The translations under genes and the position numbers were made by a program. Below the pieces are notes generated by a model that had not been told where the DNA came from, did not search any database, and saw only the letters and a program-made list of their open reading frames with translations. 64,000 bases of DNA from Blastomussa wellsi (lineage: Eukaryota; Cnidaria; Anthozoa; Scleractinia; Plerogyridae): positions 4,897,641-4,961,640 of the forward strand of contig OX393568.1 in the NCBI GenBank assembly GCA_947652115.1. The letters run 5' to 3'. Positions 9,018-18,002 of the stretch are shown in pieces (position 1 is the first letter of the stretch; each line of letters starts with the position of its first letter).

Positions 9018-11922
9018 TTATCCCATACTGACTACGGCCCAGCGACAAGCCTCGCCGCATCCATAAGTACATACAGTACGGCAGAACCAACCATTGCAAA
9101 CCTTTCTGCATTGAGGCCGACACACCCAGCGGCAAACCCATCGTACCACGCCCCGCTTGGAACCTATACGGACAAAAAACGAAGGTTATACCATACGATG
9201 CATAGAGTAGAGATGGGGGAAGCACTTTGTTCTCTTTTATGCAGTTATTTATTGGCGCAGTACAGTGGTGAGAGCGCTCACCTTCCACCAATGTGGCCCG
9301 GGTTCGATTCCCGGCCCCGGCGTCATATGTGGGCAACAATTGCGCTGGGGAACAGATAAACTGAGGTACAGACTCGTTGGATGCCCCTGTATTTGCCATC
9401 ACCGTGACATATAGCTAGGGAATTGAGTTCAAGTTACAGCATCATCAGTTCTGGATATGCAAATAGGCTTTTTAAGACTTCTAACTCAGTGTCCCAAGAG
9501 TTTTACTTACGTTTTGCGGTCGCCTTTTTAATTGGCTGGATCATGGCAGTAGGCTCCAGTTCTCCCTCGACAACGACATAAATGGGAAGCTTTTCACACA
9601 GATCCGCCATTATGCGACTCAGATGGGAACGATCTTCAAGGGTCCCAACGACCTTCAACCTCACTTCAGTTTGCTTTGCTGCTATAGCAACACCATCTTT
9701 GCTTTCCTAATCAACACAATAGTTTTATAAGATTCATTAGATTTGACCCAAAATTAAATTTCTTGAACGATGATTGCTGGCTGGGCACTCAAAAGGCTAC
9801 ACGGCATAAAAACGAACAACGATGTTCCTTAGCTAAGAAAGTTCGTAAGCATGGTATCCAGAGAGAACTAAGATTTCTGTGCGTTCCAAGAAACGCCAAA
9901 GTTCGTCAGTCCTAATATATTAGATGTAGTTTATGTTCTTGTGTGAGCTTAGGTATAAAGTATCAGCTAGAGAGATCAAGTTCGTTAACTGATTTTTACT
10001 TCACTTCACTTCACTTTTCTTTACTTTTATTTAAAGTGCTACTGTGATCAAATTTTTACACCTTGCTTTTTGAAGGGAATCGTGCAGCGCTTCATGTGAG
10101 ATTAAAAATGCCGTTTTCCGTTTTTAAATATCTGTAGTAGTTCTAGAGATATTCAAGTTTAAAAAATTGGTAAAATATGCAAATTAGGAGACTGATGACG
10201 TCATCTACTTAACCCATTTTATATCAAGTAAGAAAATAGGGCTATCTCGGTCAGGTTTCTACAGAGACAGTTGAAACTTGGCACAGTAATAGTTCTTCAA
10301 GCGACACACCTATGGTTGTAACTTAATCTTGTTTCCATGGCAACACACTCTCTTCCAGTCCCCTTGGATCTGTTTTCAATATTTGAGTGATTTATAGCCC
10401 AGAAAAATTAAACCAGGCCAACGAACCTACCTAACACATAAATATGCTTGCGAAATCATGTAGATCTGGAGTCATTGAGAAATATCAAAATTGACGGCCA
10501 AAAATGGTCAGAATAGCCTTTAACATTGGAAGGCTGAAACAACGTGATATATTTTGAACAATATTTCGGCTGGCCAGACCAGCCTTCTTCAGCCTTCTTC
10601 TAAACCTGAAGAAGGCTGGTCTGGCCAGCAGAAATATTGTTCAAAATATATCACGTTGTTTCAGCCTTGTAGTAGTCTTTGACTTATCATCGTTTATTAA
10701 TTTTTCAAGTTTGGCTGTTAGATCTGCTGAGAGATCCAACGTTCAATCAAGCAGGATCTTCGTACACGGTTTTTGCAGTCTATTTAGTCTAACATTGGAG
10801 AGGTCTGGGACCCAGCATGTTGCCATGGTAACATAACTGTTAATCGCATTTTGTACAACTCAGCTAGTAGAGTCATGATGCAAAGAATCAAACATTCCTG
10901 ATACAAACTGGGTGAGATATTTTTACTTCATTTAATTACTTGATTAAAATTTGGCTGAGTCTATGACGTCATCATTTAGCTAATTTGCATATCTTAAAAA
11001 CTTGAATATCTCTGTAACAAAAAAAGATATTTCAAAAACGTATGGGGCAATCTTCTTCTCGTGCAGACTACTGTTGCTTCGATCTATTTACTTTATTTTA
11101 TTAAAATCCAAACTCACCAGGAGTTTCACTAGGTCGGCTGGTTTAGGAATATCATCGGTGTCGTCACTCAGAAAACGAGATTTAGTCTCTGGCAGACGGA
11201 TCATCGTCAAATTCTGCAAACGAAGTCATAACAATGATGAAGATTTTTCATTGGTTTTGAGCGAACATAAGCAAGGATTTCCTAACTGATAATTGCTAAT
11301 TAAGAAGCAGTAACCAAGAAAAATATTACTGGTTAAGTCCGTCTGGGTCAAACTAGGCTTGATTTTCTTGACGTAAAGCATTTCGAATACTAAGCAATCA
11401 AATTTGTTCTCACACTTTCTCAATGTTAAAATGACTTTCATTAAGTAGGTGGTTACTCCCGTGAGCTTCAAGAAAATGTTTCCCCATTGCCGAGTTTTTG
11501 TGTTCAACAACGCGTTGAAAAAGATGTCTCGCTGTGTAGCCGACAAAATCCGCATCGTACAGATCACATGAAAAATGGTATACAACGCATTACTGAATTT
11601 TTTATCCTGTTTTTTAGGAATATTATATCTCATTTTTTTACAAAAGGGGCTAATTAGAAATCTTTTGTTCCTACAAACCAAGAATGCCGAAAATAATCTT
11701 AAGATATAACAGAAATTTAAAAGAAAATCACATGAACAGTTTCACGTTAATAACCTTTTTAAAATCGTAGACGAAATCTCCTGCTTCTTCATCGATCGCA
11801 GTCTTTGGCACATGGAACGTTTCTGTTTGTTTCTCAGTGTCAACATCAATCTTTTCCTCATAATCCTTGCCGTCTTTGTTTATCTTTAGTGCGTATTTTG
11901 TAACTGAATCACTACCGGAATC
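9018..11922 (-). CDS. BRI-2: BRICHOS-domain precursor (5' end missing) with Arg-rich 8-Cys C-terminal peptide
   Basis: Minus-strand exons, in transcript order: 11755-11922, 11118-11213, 9511-9706, 9018-9163. Phases 0, 0 and 1 match BRI-1 exactly. The first exon found carries the linker (EKQTETFHVPKT, ending VYDFKK). The next starts NLTMIRL, and the third holds DLCEKLPIY. The last exon begins, as in BRI-1, by completing R-S-K-R; it then encodes a 44-residue peptide with 8 Cys at 7, 11, 15, 19, 24, 28, 32 and 36 and many Arg/Trp, so it is clearly cationic. Oddity: the first BRICHOS cysteine is Arg (KSRFLSD against KACFLSE in BRI-1), leaving the domain disulfide unpaired. No signal-peptide exon was found within 1.4 kb upstream; beyond that lie the Penelope-like element and the Polinton. 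It could be a functional gene with a distant first exon, or a decaying copy. Confidence 0.75.
9254..9375 (+). mobile_element. tRNA-derived SINE, copy 1
   Basis: An A-box-like TGGTGAGAGCG and a perfect B box GGTTCGATTCC lie about 45 bases apart, in a GCGCAGT...GGTGAGAGCG context shared with the copy at 40361. The sequence does not fold into a full tRNA cloverleaf, so it is a pol III-derived repeat. It sits in the last intron of BRI-2. Confidence 0.65.
10110..11045. mobile_element. Fold-back repeat in BRI-2 intron
   Basis: Blocks near 10115-10212 and 10955-11040 are inverted relative to each other. They share gatattcaagttt, atgcaaatta and atgacgtcat words. The unit lies between the BRI-2 exons at 9511-9706 and 11118-11213 and has no ORF, so a non-autonomous element is likely. 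Its ends are approximate. Confidence 0.5.
10530..10668. repeat. Near-perfect hairpin (about 60-bp arms)
   Basis: The arm starting aggctgaaacaacgtgatat and the arm ending atatcacgttgtttcagcct are near-perfect inverted copies. Both contain the palindromic word ctggccag next to cagccttctt. The repeat lies inside the larger fold-back element. Transcribed within the BRI-2 intron it would form a long stem. Confidence 0.75.
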
Positions 11923-12503
11923 CTGCAAAGTCTAAAAAATAAATACAAAATTAGGGTACGAATCACTCTCGCTCCCTGCTTTCGCGCCAGGGGAATTTCG
12001 AATACACTCTTTTTCATAACAACATTGCTTTTGCGACCCAGGCTGCATATTCATATTTTTGGCCGATTTTAGGTTGAAAATGTTCTGGAAATATTCTTAA
12101 TTATAGCTTTTGACGTTTCCGGTTTTAGAATGAGTTGGGTTATCAGTTACAAGTGTTCGGAGATCTGTTCGTGTCATTTGCATTGTACGTACTTTGTACT
12201 ACTCATATACTAGTACATTACATGTACATCACTGCACATTTGGTTATAGCTTGGAAGATTTTTTTCGTTTTGTTGGCTAGTTTTGCCGTTTAGATACAGG
12301 GACATAGCATTGTATTGTATTCACAGATTTTGAACACACGGAATTATATTTATATATGATGATAATGATGATGATGATGATGTTAAAAAGATTGAAACTC
12401 AAAGCCACTGAGAAGGGAAGGGAATTTTTGGCATATCTTTTAATTCTTACACGGCATGTCTGAAAACCAGCTTGCTGAGCCATTTACCGTGTTTTAAATA
12501 AAG

Positions 12504-12563
<60 letters not shown>
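12504..12563. repeat. (TTGA)n microsatellite
   Basis: About 15 uninterrupted units of a tetranucleotide repeat, directly readable. Confidence 0.95.
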
Positions 12564-12564
<1 letters not shown>

Positions 12565-12579
12565 GTTATTTGCATCAAA

Positions 12580-12715
12580 AATAACAAACAAACAAAAGAC
12601 CTGGAATGCACCACGGAACTTTCTATGTGATTTGTTATTCGGTTGGTAAACTTTTTTGCAATTTTAAACCAAAAATATAAATTTTCTATACACTGTCTTA
12701 GACTGTTGCGATGTG
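12580..12715. repeat. Dispersed duplicate, copy A (copy B near 31480-32005)
   Basis: The block shares agttatttgcatcaaa, aaaataacaaaca, the word ccacggaactttctatg and tgcaattttaaacc with DNA just right of the Polinton. In copy B the block is split by about 350 bases of other DNA. The two copies now flank the Penelope-like element and the Polinton. Confidence 0.6.
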
Positions 12716-13284
12716 TATTCCTTTAAATGGTACATTGCCCCTTTTTAAGCTCTCTTGGAGGATGTGATCATTTAAACTGATACGCGCTGAAGCGCGATCA
12801 CCTTTCATATACACCTGTTTCAATTTACCTTTTCGGATCAAAGATTCAAGCTAAGAGACGAGACCGTAAGGTAGTATGGGTCAGAGTAGAAGGCTGGTGC
12901 ACGCGCTGCATACTACTAATAATAATTTAGTCATTTCTAGTGCGCATGCGCATTCCTAAATTATAAATACGAGAAATAATAAACTGCCAGCTTGCGAAAA
13001 TGAGCTTCTGCTAGGCTAGTATGTAATGTGTATGTAATGTTGGTAATCAGTATAAAAGAAATCTACATGTACAAGCTTGTATTTTTGTGCGGGGTTATGT
13101 TTTTGCTCTCACTGATATACGAGACTTTATTCGTAGCTTTTCTCTTACTGCATAGCTTCGAGTTAGTTCAATATTCATTGCGACTAAAAATATCTTTTAT
13201 TCCGCACATCTAAAACGACAACACGTTTGCGAGTAACACAGACCCACGCAGTCCATTTTTCATGGATCGCGGGCGCACGACAGC

Positions 13285-15211
13285 GTGCGACGCCGCTTAT
13301 GGCGGCCATGCTTCAAAATTGAATCGATATTAACTCGAACCTTTAACTCCAACCTTTCTTCGGAAGAGAGGACGGCGCTAAAAAACCTTAGTAAGCGCAA
13401 AGACATAATTATCAAAGCGGCCGACAAAGGCGGCGCTTTAGTTGTTTGGCGGGCCGACCTCTACCAAAAAGAAGCTTTGCGGCAACTTTCTGACACCTCT
13501 TTTTATGCTAAAGTCGACAAAGATCTCACCTCCACTAACCAACAAATTGTCAAGAGCACTATATATTAACGACCTTATAGTCAAACAAGAATTACCGGCT
13601 ACTGCTACCAATCTCATCATTACCACTCCCAGAACCTCGTGTATTTACTTTTTACCTAAAATTCACAAACCTAACAACCCAGGTCGACCTATCGTCTCTG
13701 CCTGTAGTTGCCCTACCGAACTCATTTCCAGCTATTTAGACAAAATTATGGCACCTATTGTCAGATCTTTACCGTCATACGTTAAAGACAGTCAACACGC
13801 ACTTCAAATTTTTCGCGATTTCAATTTCCTGGGCGAAGACAAACTGATTTTCACTATGGATATTACATCTCTTTACACCGTCATCCCAAATGGCGAAGGT
13901 CTTCTAGCCCTCAAACATTTTTTTGATTTACGCACTGTTAAGGAACCAAGCTCGGAAACACTACTCCGCCTGGCTGAGTTAGTGTTAACACCCAACTGTT
14001 TTTCATTCGCGAACAATTATTACAAACAAATCAATGGCGTGGCCATGGGTACCAAAATGGGACCCAGCTACGCCAATCTTTTCGTAGGCTACATTGAACA
14101 CCAATTTTTCAATCAATACAACGGCCCAAAACCTGAACTCTATCGTCGCTACATTGACGACTGTATCGGCGCTACCTCTTCTACCAGAGAAGATCTTAAT
14201 CAATTTATAACCGCTGTTAATTCGTTTCATCCTGCCCTTAAATATACCTGGGAAATTTCCGATACTTCCTTAGCATTCCTGGATATCAAAGTTTCTATCG
14301 AAGGCAACAGTTTATGCACCAGTGTGCACTACAAACCCACAGATTCTCATAGCTATTTGTTGTATTCATCTTCACATCCATCACATGTCAAGAATTCCAT
14401 TCCTTATTCTCAGTTTCTTAGACTTCGCCGTCTTTGTAGTGACGACTCTGATTTTTCCTTAAAATCAGAGGAAATGTGCAATTTCTTCGACAAACGCGGC
14501 TATCCTGCTTCTGTTGTTCAAGCGGGCCATCATCGCGCCCAGCAAATTGATCGACAGTCAGCACTACAAACGTCACAGAGAGAAAACAACGATAGGATTC
14601 CATTCACCCTCACATTCCACCCTCACAACCACGCAGTTAAATCCATCATTCTCAAAAACTTTAAATTACTTCAAAATGATCCCGACACTGGTAGAATCTT
14701 TTCGCAACCTCCATTAATTTCATTTAAACGCGACAAAAACATAGGTAACTTTTTAGTCAGAAGTGCATTCCAAACTAGTGATCAACCCGGAACTTTTAAA
14801 TGCGCTCGCGCACGATGCAAAACATGCCCTTTCATTCACAACGTTGACAAAATATCGGGACCCAAGCGATCTATCAAAATCACTGATCATTTCACCTGTA
14901 CCTCAGCCAATGCCATCTACTGTATAACTTGCACTCTTTGCAAAAAGTTATACATCGGCGAAACAGGGAGACGACTTGGCGACCGATTCCGAGAACACCT
15001 TCGTGACGTAGAGAAAGACGACAAAAATGCATCGAAACCGGTCGCGAGACACTTCAATCTCCCAAATCATTCTAAGCAACATATGGCAGTCTGCGGCCTT
15101 TCCCTTCACCAAGGAAACACGGAAAGCCGTAAAACTCTAGAACAAAAATTTATTTTTCAAATCGGCACTCTTAATCCTCACGGTATCAACGAACGCTTTT
15201 CATTCAACTAA
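13285..15211 (+). pseudogene. Penelope-like reverse transcriptase with C-terminal GIY-YIG endonuclease (one frameshift)
   Basis: Frame 1 (13285-13569) carries the N-terminal segment with ADKGGALVVW. Homologous reading continues in frame 2 from about 13565 to 15211, so one frameshift lies near 13563. RT landmarks are the YFLPKIHKP block, FTMDITSLYT, GVAMGTKMGPSYANLF and the catalytic RRYIDDC. The C-terminal 100 residues carry a Cys-rich segment and the GIY-YIG-type pair AIYCITC / KLYIGETGRR with RFREH. Such proteins nick DNA and copy Penelope RNA at the target. The long frame (about 550 residues) is otherwise uninterrupted, so the copy is fairly young but lacks the usual N-terminus. Confidence 0.85.
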
Positions 15212-15300
15212 TTTATTCCGACGTTTTCACGTTACCAGGCACCAGCCAATAGCGAAGCTCCATCTTTCTGTATATAAAGACACACGACGCACAATTCCTT

Positions 15301-15348
15301 GATTCGCTCCGACGAAGGGCTAACGCTCGAAACGTCAGCACTTGAATC
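15301..15348 (+). ncRNA. Hammerhead-ribozyme-like motif in Penelope tail
   Basis: Stem I arms (GATTC and GCT against AGC and GAATC) enclose a CCGACGA core. A four-pair stem II (GGGC/GCTC) closed by TAAC follows, then GAAAC directly joined to GTC, i.e. a two-pair stem III without loop. Penelope-like elements are known to carry such minimal hammerheads. The core has C where CUGANGA needs U at its second base, which would be expected to weaken cleavage. Confidence 0.55.
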
Positions 15349-15410
15349 TCTTTACGGTGGCCAATTGACATTATCAACCCAGTTGATAAAACCAAATTAT
15401 ATTGTTATAC

Positions 15411-15455
<45 letters not shown>

Positions 15456-15906
15456 CTATTCGAGAGCTGTGGAGTTTCGTCATGGTTCATGCATTTTGAA
15501 AATCGTCATTTGTAATCTCACTCAATCTTCTTCATCTTTGACCATCCTTGTTCCTTTTTGTTTTTCTTCCTTAGTAAACATGTCAAATTTATGACGAAAG
15601 AAACCATCAATTGATAAACTGGGTGAGAGCGACGGAAATCGAGCCTAGCTCAGGTGCACAGCTCATCAAGGTCTAAATTGAGCTGTCGGGTTTAAATTCG
15701 CTCGAGGAGCGAAAAATAACCGCTTTGGTGGTCCGGTTGGCCCGGTTGGAGCTAATTTTTATTTTTATGATTATGTTGTTGCTGAAAAAAATTAAAAACG
15801 ATTGTTTTTGTTTTCTCAGAGCAAAAGAATTACTCAGGACATTCGTCCGGGCTTCAACTCTGCAACCTCCTAAGGAAATTTCTAATCGCGTGGCAAGTGC
15901 CTACCC
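15456..15906. other. Spacer between Penelope-like element and Polinton
   Basis: About 450 bases with no recognised gene. An acceptor-like tttgttttctcag lies near 15819, followed by an open stretch that runs across the Polinton insertion site; I could not tie it to any exon. Confidence 0.4.
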
Positions 15907-15912
15907 AACTGA
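15907..15912. repeat. Polinton target-site duplication, left (AACTGA)
   Basis: The six bases AACTGA just outside the left terminus are repeated exactly at 31271-31276 just outside the right terminus. Six-base duplications are the rule for Polinton integrases. Confidence 0.95.
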
Positions 15913-16318
15913 ACACCCCTCTGTAACAGACCCAGTAGAATCTTTATCGTCACTGGGTTTTCGGGAAAAATGTCATCGGGTTGGCTAATTTCCTACTTGG
16001 TCCGCTCGTTTTCTGTTTTATTTTTCTTATTTATTATTATTTTTTTGCAAACAAAATACGCTGGGTCACACCGCAACACACAATAACCGTGGTGGTTCTG
16101 GGCCAGCTGTTGGGGGGCGAGTTGGGGGGTGGGAGGTGGGTGGTGGATGGGTGCTGGGGGGCGAGTTGGGGGGTGGGAGGTGGGTGGTGGATGGGTGCTG
16201 GGGGGCGAGTTGGGGGGGTGGCAGGCGGGTGGTTGGGTGGCATGCCTTCAAATGGAAAACTTTCCTCTCAGCGCGGTTTTTCATCAAAAAAGGCAACTTG
16301 TGAGGTAAAAGAAATTTG
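15913..16318. repeat. Polinton left terminal inverted repeat
   Basis: Matches the right end (30899-31270) over the outer 22 bases. It matches again over about 250 bases from acacaataaccgtggtgg to gaggtaaaagaaatttg. The portion between (about 15936-16068) has diverged from its partner. It contains 2.5-3 copies of a 44-bp G-rich unit. Confidence 0.9.
16105..16245. repeat. 44-bp G-rich tandem repeats, left TIR
   Basis: The word TGGGGGGCGAGTTGGGGG recurs at 16111, 16155 and 16199, a period of exactly 44. The strand has many runs of three to six G, so G-quadruplex folding is possible. The mirror array lies at 30977-31125 in the right TIR. Confidence 0.9.
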
Positions 16319-16369
16319 CAAAGTGACAAGATTTTTTAATTGAATTCAAAAAAAAATTCATAATATATC

Positions 16370-17041
16370 ATGGTTGTGCTCACAATAACCACGACAAAGA
16401 ACCCGATCACTGTGTTTTTTGAAAAAACAATTCCAGAAGCGAAAAGTGTTTCATTGCTGTCATGCACGCTTCCAAATTCGTGGTATAATTTGAAAAATAA
16501 AGGTGAAATAATTTTAAAAAAAGATAGAAAAGCAGATTTTAAAATTGAATTTCCTCCTGGGCACTATTCAGCAGAAAATCTGAAGAAAATAATTGATAAA
16601 AAGTTTGAAAAAACAGTTGAAAAATTACCGATTGGATTTGATTCACCTTTGGGCCAAATGGAAATAAATAAAGAACAATTTCAAACTCTTGAATTTAATG
16701 AACATATGGTCAATTTTCTCGGGCTTCCAAAGTCAAGTTTTGATTTTCCAAATATTATTGTCAAGAAGTTTGCTTATCCAGACAAATATTTTGTTTACTG
16801 TGATTTGGTTGACTCTGAAAACAACCTGGAAAACGGGAAACGGTCAAAGTTGATTTCATTTTTTGATATAAAGGGGAATCCTTTTGAAAATGTTTATTAT
16901 AAAAATGATGCTATTTTCAGACGCCGTGAAGCAAGCACTGGACAACATGTAAACAGTGTCACGCTTGAGGTTAAAGACGAAAATGGAAAATTGTTCGATT
17001 TCCGCGGGGAAAAAATAAATTTTGTTTTGCGGATAGATTAG
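16370..17041 (+). CDS. Probable Polinton penton / minor capsid protein
   Basis: 223 residues, about the length of single-jelly-roll minor capsid proteins. Residues 30-40 carry LPNSWYNLKNK, followed by a PPGHYSAENLKK segment; this order (short strand, Pro-aromatic turn, then a G-x-Y helix start) is what I associate with Polinton minor capsid/penton proteins. The C-terminus ends in alternating strand-like sequence (SVTLEVKDENGKLFDF, then NFVLRID). There are no membrane segments. It is the leftmost gene, reading inward from the TIR, with TAATATATC just before the ATG. The assignment rests on pattern memory; a structure comparison would decide it. Confidence 0.55.
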   Translation: MVVLTITTTKNPITVFFEKTIPEAKSVSLLSCTLPNSWYNLKNKGEIILKKDRKADFKIEFPPGHYSAENLKKIIDKKFEKTVEKLPIGFDSPLGQMEINKEQFQTLEFNEHMVNFLGLPKSSFDFPNIIVKKFAYPDKYFVYCDLVDSENNLENGKRSKLISFFDIKGNPFENVYYKNDAIFRRREASTGQHVNSVTLEVKDENGKLFDFRGEKINFVLRID

Positions 17042-17259
17042 TCATCGATTGTGACAAGTTTATTTTTTTTCTGCTTCAAGAATCGCCTCAACAAATTGTT
17101 GAGTTATCTGTCTGACTTCATTCAGCCAAACGGGTGAAGAAAATTCCGCATAAATGACGAAAATCATGTGAAATATCGTGATCATTTTTGAATATTCAGT
17201 AAACATTTAATTGCGTTTTTCAAAAATCAGAGAGAATTTTTTGTTTTTTCCTTCAAAGT
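17042..17259. other. Convergent spacer in Polinton
   Basis: 218 AT-rich bases between the stop codons of the penton-like and the leftward hydrophobic gene. A TTTTTTTT run near 17063 could serve 3'-end formation. No ORF of note. Confidence 0.4.
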
Positions 17260-17916
17260 TTATTTCAAATTGGGATCTGCAAGTTTTCTCAGAAGCTCGT
17301 CTTGAATCTCTTTTTTTATTTTTTCAATATCAGGATATGGTGGAGATGAGTCGGACTGTTTTTTGACGAACTTTGAGCGCAAAGTCTCTTTAAGTTGCCG
17401 ATATTTTTGAATTTCACTTGAAATTTTTTGGAATTCCGAGTCTGAAACACTGTTGTCATTCAGAGCTTTTGACACATAACTGTTTATCGTGTCATGTTTT
17501 GCAAGGGCAAGAGCATGAATTTTAGTATGTTTGTCGGCTTTTCTTTCAAGCTTTTTGTTCAAGACAGCCAGACCTGTGGAAGCAAAACCTGAAATTCCCG
17601 CAATTGCCGCAATTGGAGCACCAATCACAATGCCGACCCCAGTGAGAGAAGTTGCAAAGGCTGTGGAAGACAGGCCGGCTGACAAAACCCCGAGACATGC
17701 TGCGGAATAGTGAATCACTTTCCGAGCTTTTTTGTATTTTTTCAAAACAAGCTTGTAATGTTCGGCCTGATCGGAAATTTCTTTTTCAATTTTGCTTATA
17801 GCAGTAAGCCGGAAATTCTCGGCATTTGTTGTTTCTGCAGAGAGGTTTGGATATAATCTGCTTTGTGTTTCAACATCATCCTGAGGAGCGCTCGCCAAAA
17901 CAGGTGATGAATACAT
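17260..17916 (-). CDS. Polinton protein with central hydrophobic segment, unknown function
   Basis: 218 residues from the ATG at 17916. That start is preferred because the frame upstream lacks an ATG and overlaps the divergent gene. The N-terminal 80 residues are polar and helical (KIEKEISDQAEHYK). Residues about 82-130 are rich in Gly, Ala and Ser with hydrophobics (VLSAGLSSTAFATSLTGVG, IVIGAPIAAIAGISGFASTG), enough for one or two membrane passes or a membrane-active segment. The C-terminal third is a charged helix. A membrane-lytic or membrane-lining virion protein would fit, but this is inference. Confidence 0.6.
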   Translation of the reverse strand: MYSSPVLASAPQDDVETQSRLYPNLSAETTNAENFRLTAISKIEKEISDQAEHYKLVLKKYKKARKVIHYSAACLGVLSAGLSSTAFATSLTGVGIVIGAPIAAIAGISGFASTGLAVLNKKLERKADKHTKIHALALAKHDTINSYVSKALNDNSVSDSEFQKISSEIQKYRQLKETLRSKFVKKQSDSSPPYPDIEKIKKEIQDELLRKLADPNLK

Positions 17917-18002
17917 TTTGTATTGAACACAAAAATAATGGAAAACGATTTTATTTTGTTCCGTGCAACTTTTCAATTGAAAAATAACAGGGAAAAAAGA
18001 AA
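17917..18002. promoter_or_regulatory. Divergent promoter region
   Basis: 86 AT-rich bases separate two head-to-head start codons (17916 minus, 18003 plus) and must hold the promoters of both Polinton genes. It contains gattttattttg and tttcaattgaaaa, the latter a small palindrome. Confidence 0.5.

Larger units (their letters stand above)
11923..13284. other. Non-coding stretch upstream of BRI-2 exons
   Basis: No signal-peptide exon could be found on the minus strand here. The stretch holds a (TTGA)n microsatellite at 12504-12563. It also holds a segment (about 12580-12715) that is a diverged copy of sequence at about 31480-32005. No gene was recognised. Confidence 0.5.
13285..15455 (+). mobile_element. 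Penelope-like element, 5'-truncated
   Basis: The element comprises a reverse transcriptase/GIY-YIG reading frame (to 15211) followed by a tail with a hammerhead-like motif and the words ggccaattgac and cttcccaccgacgcagcacc. Pieces of the same tail recur at 44423-44575 and 53738-53984, which helps set the 3' end near 15455. No matching terminal repeat was seen 5' of the frame, so the copy looks truncated at about 13290. Confidence 0.8.

Noticed and set aside
9260..9340. tRNA gene
   Set aside because: A and B boxes are present, but no acceptor stem or cloverleaf forms; the copy at 40361 shows it is a SINE.
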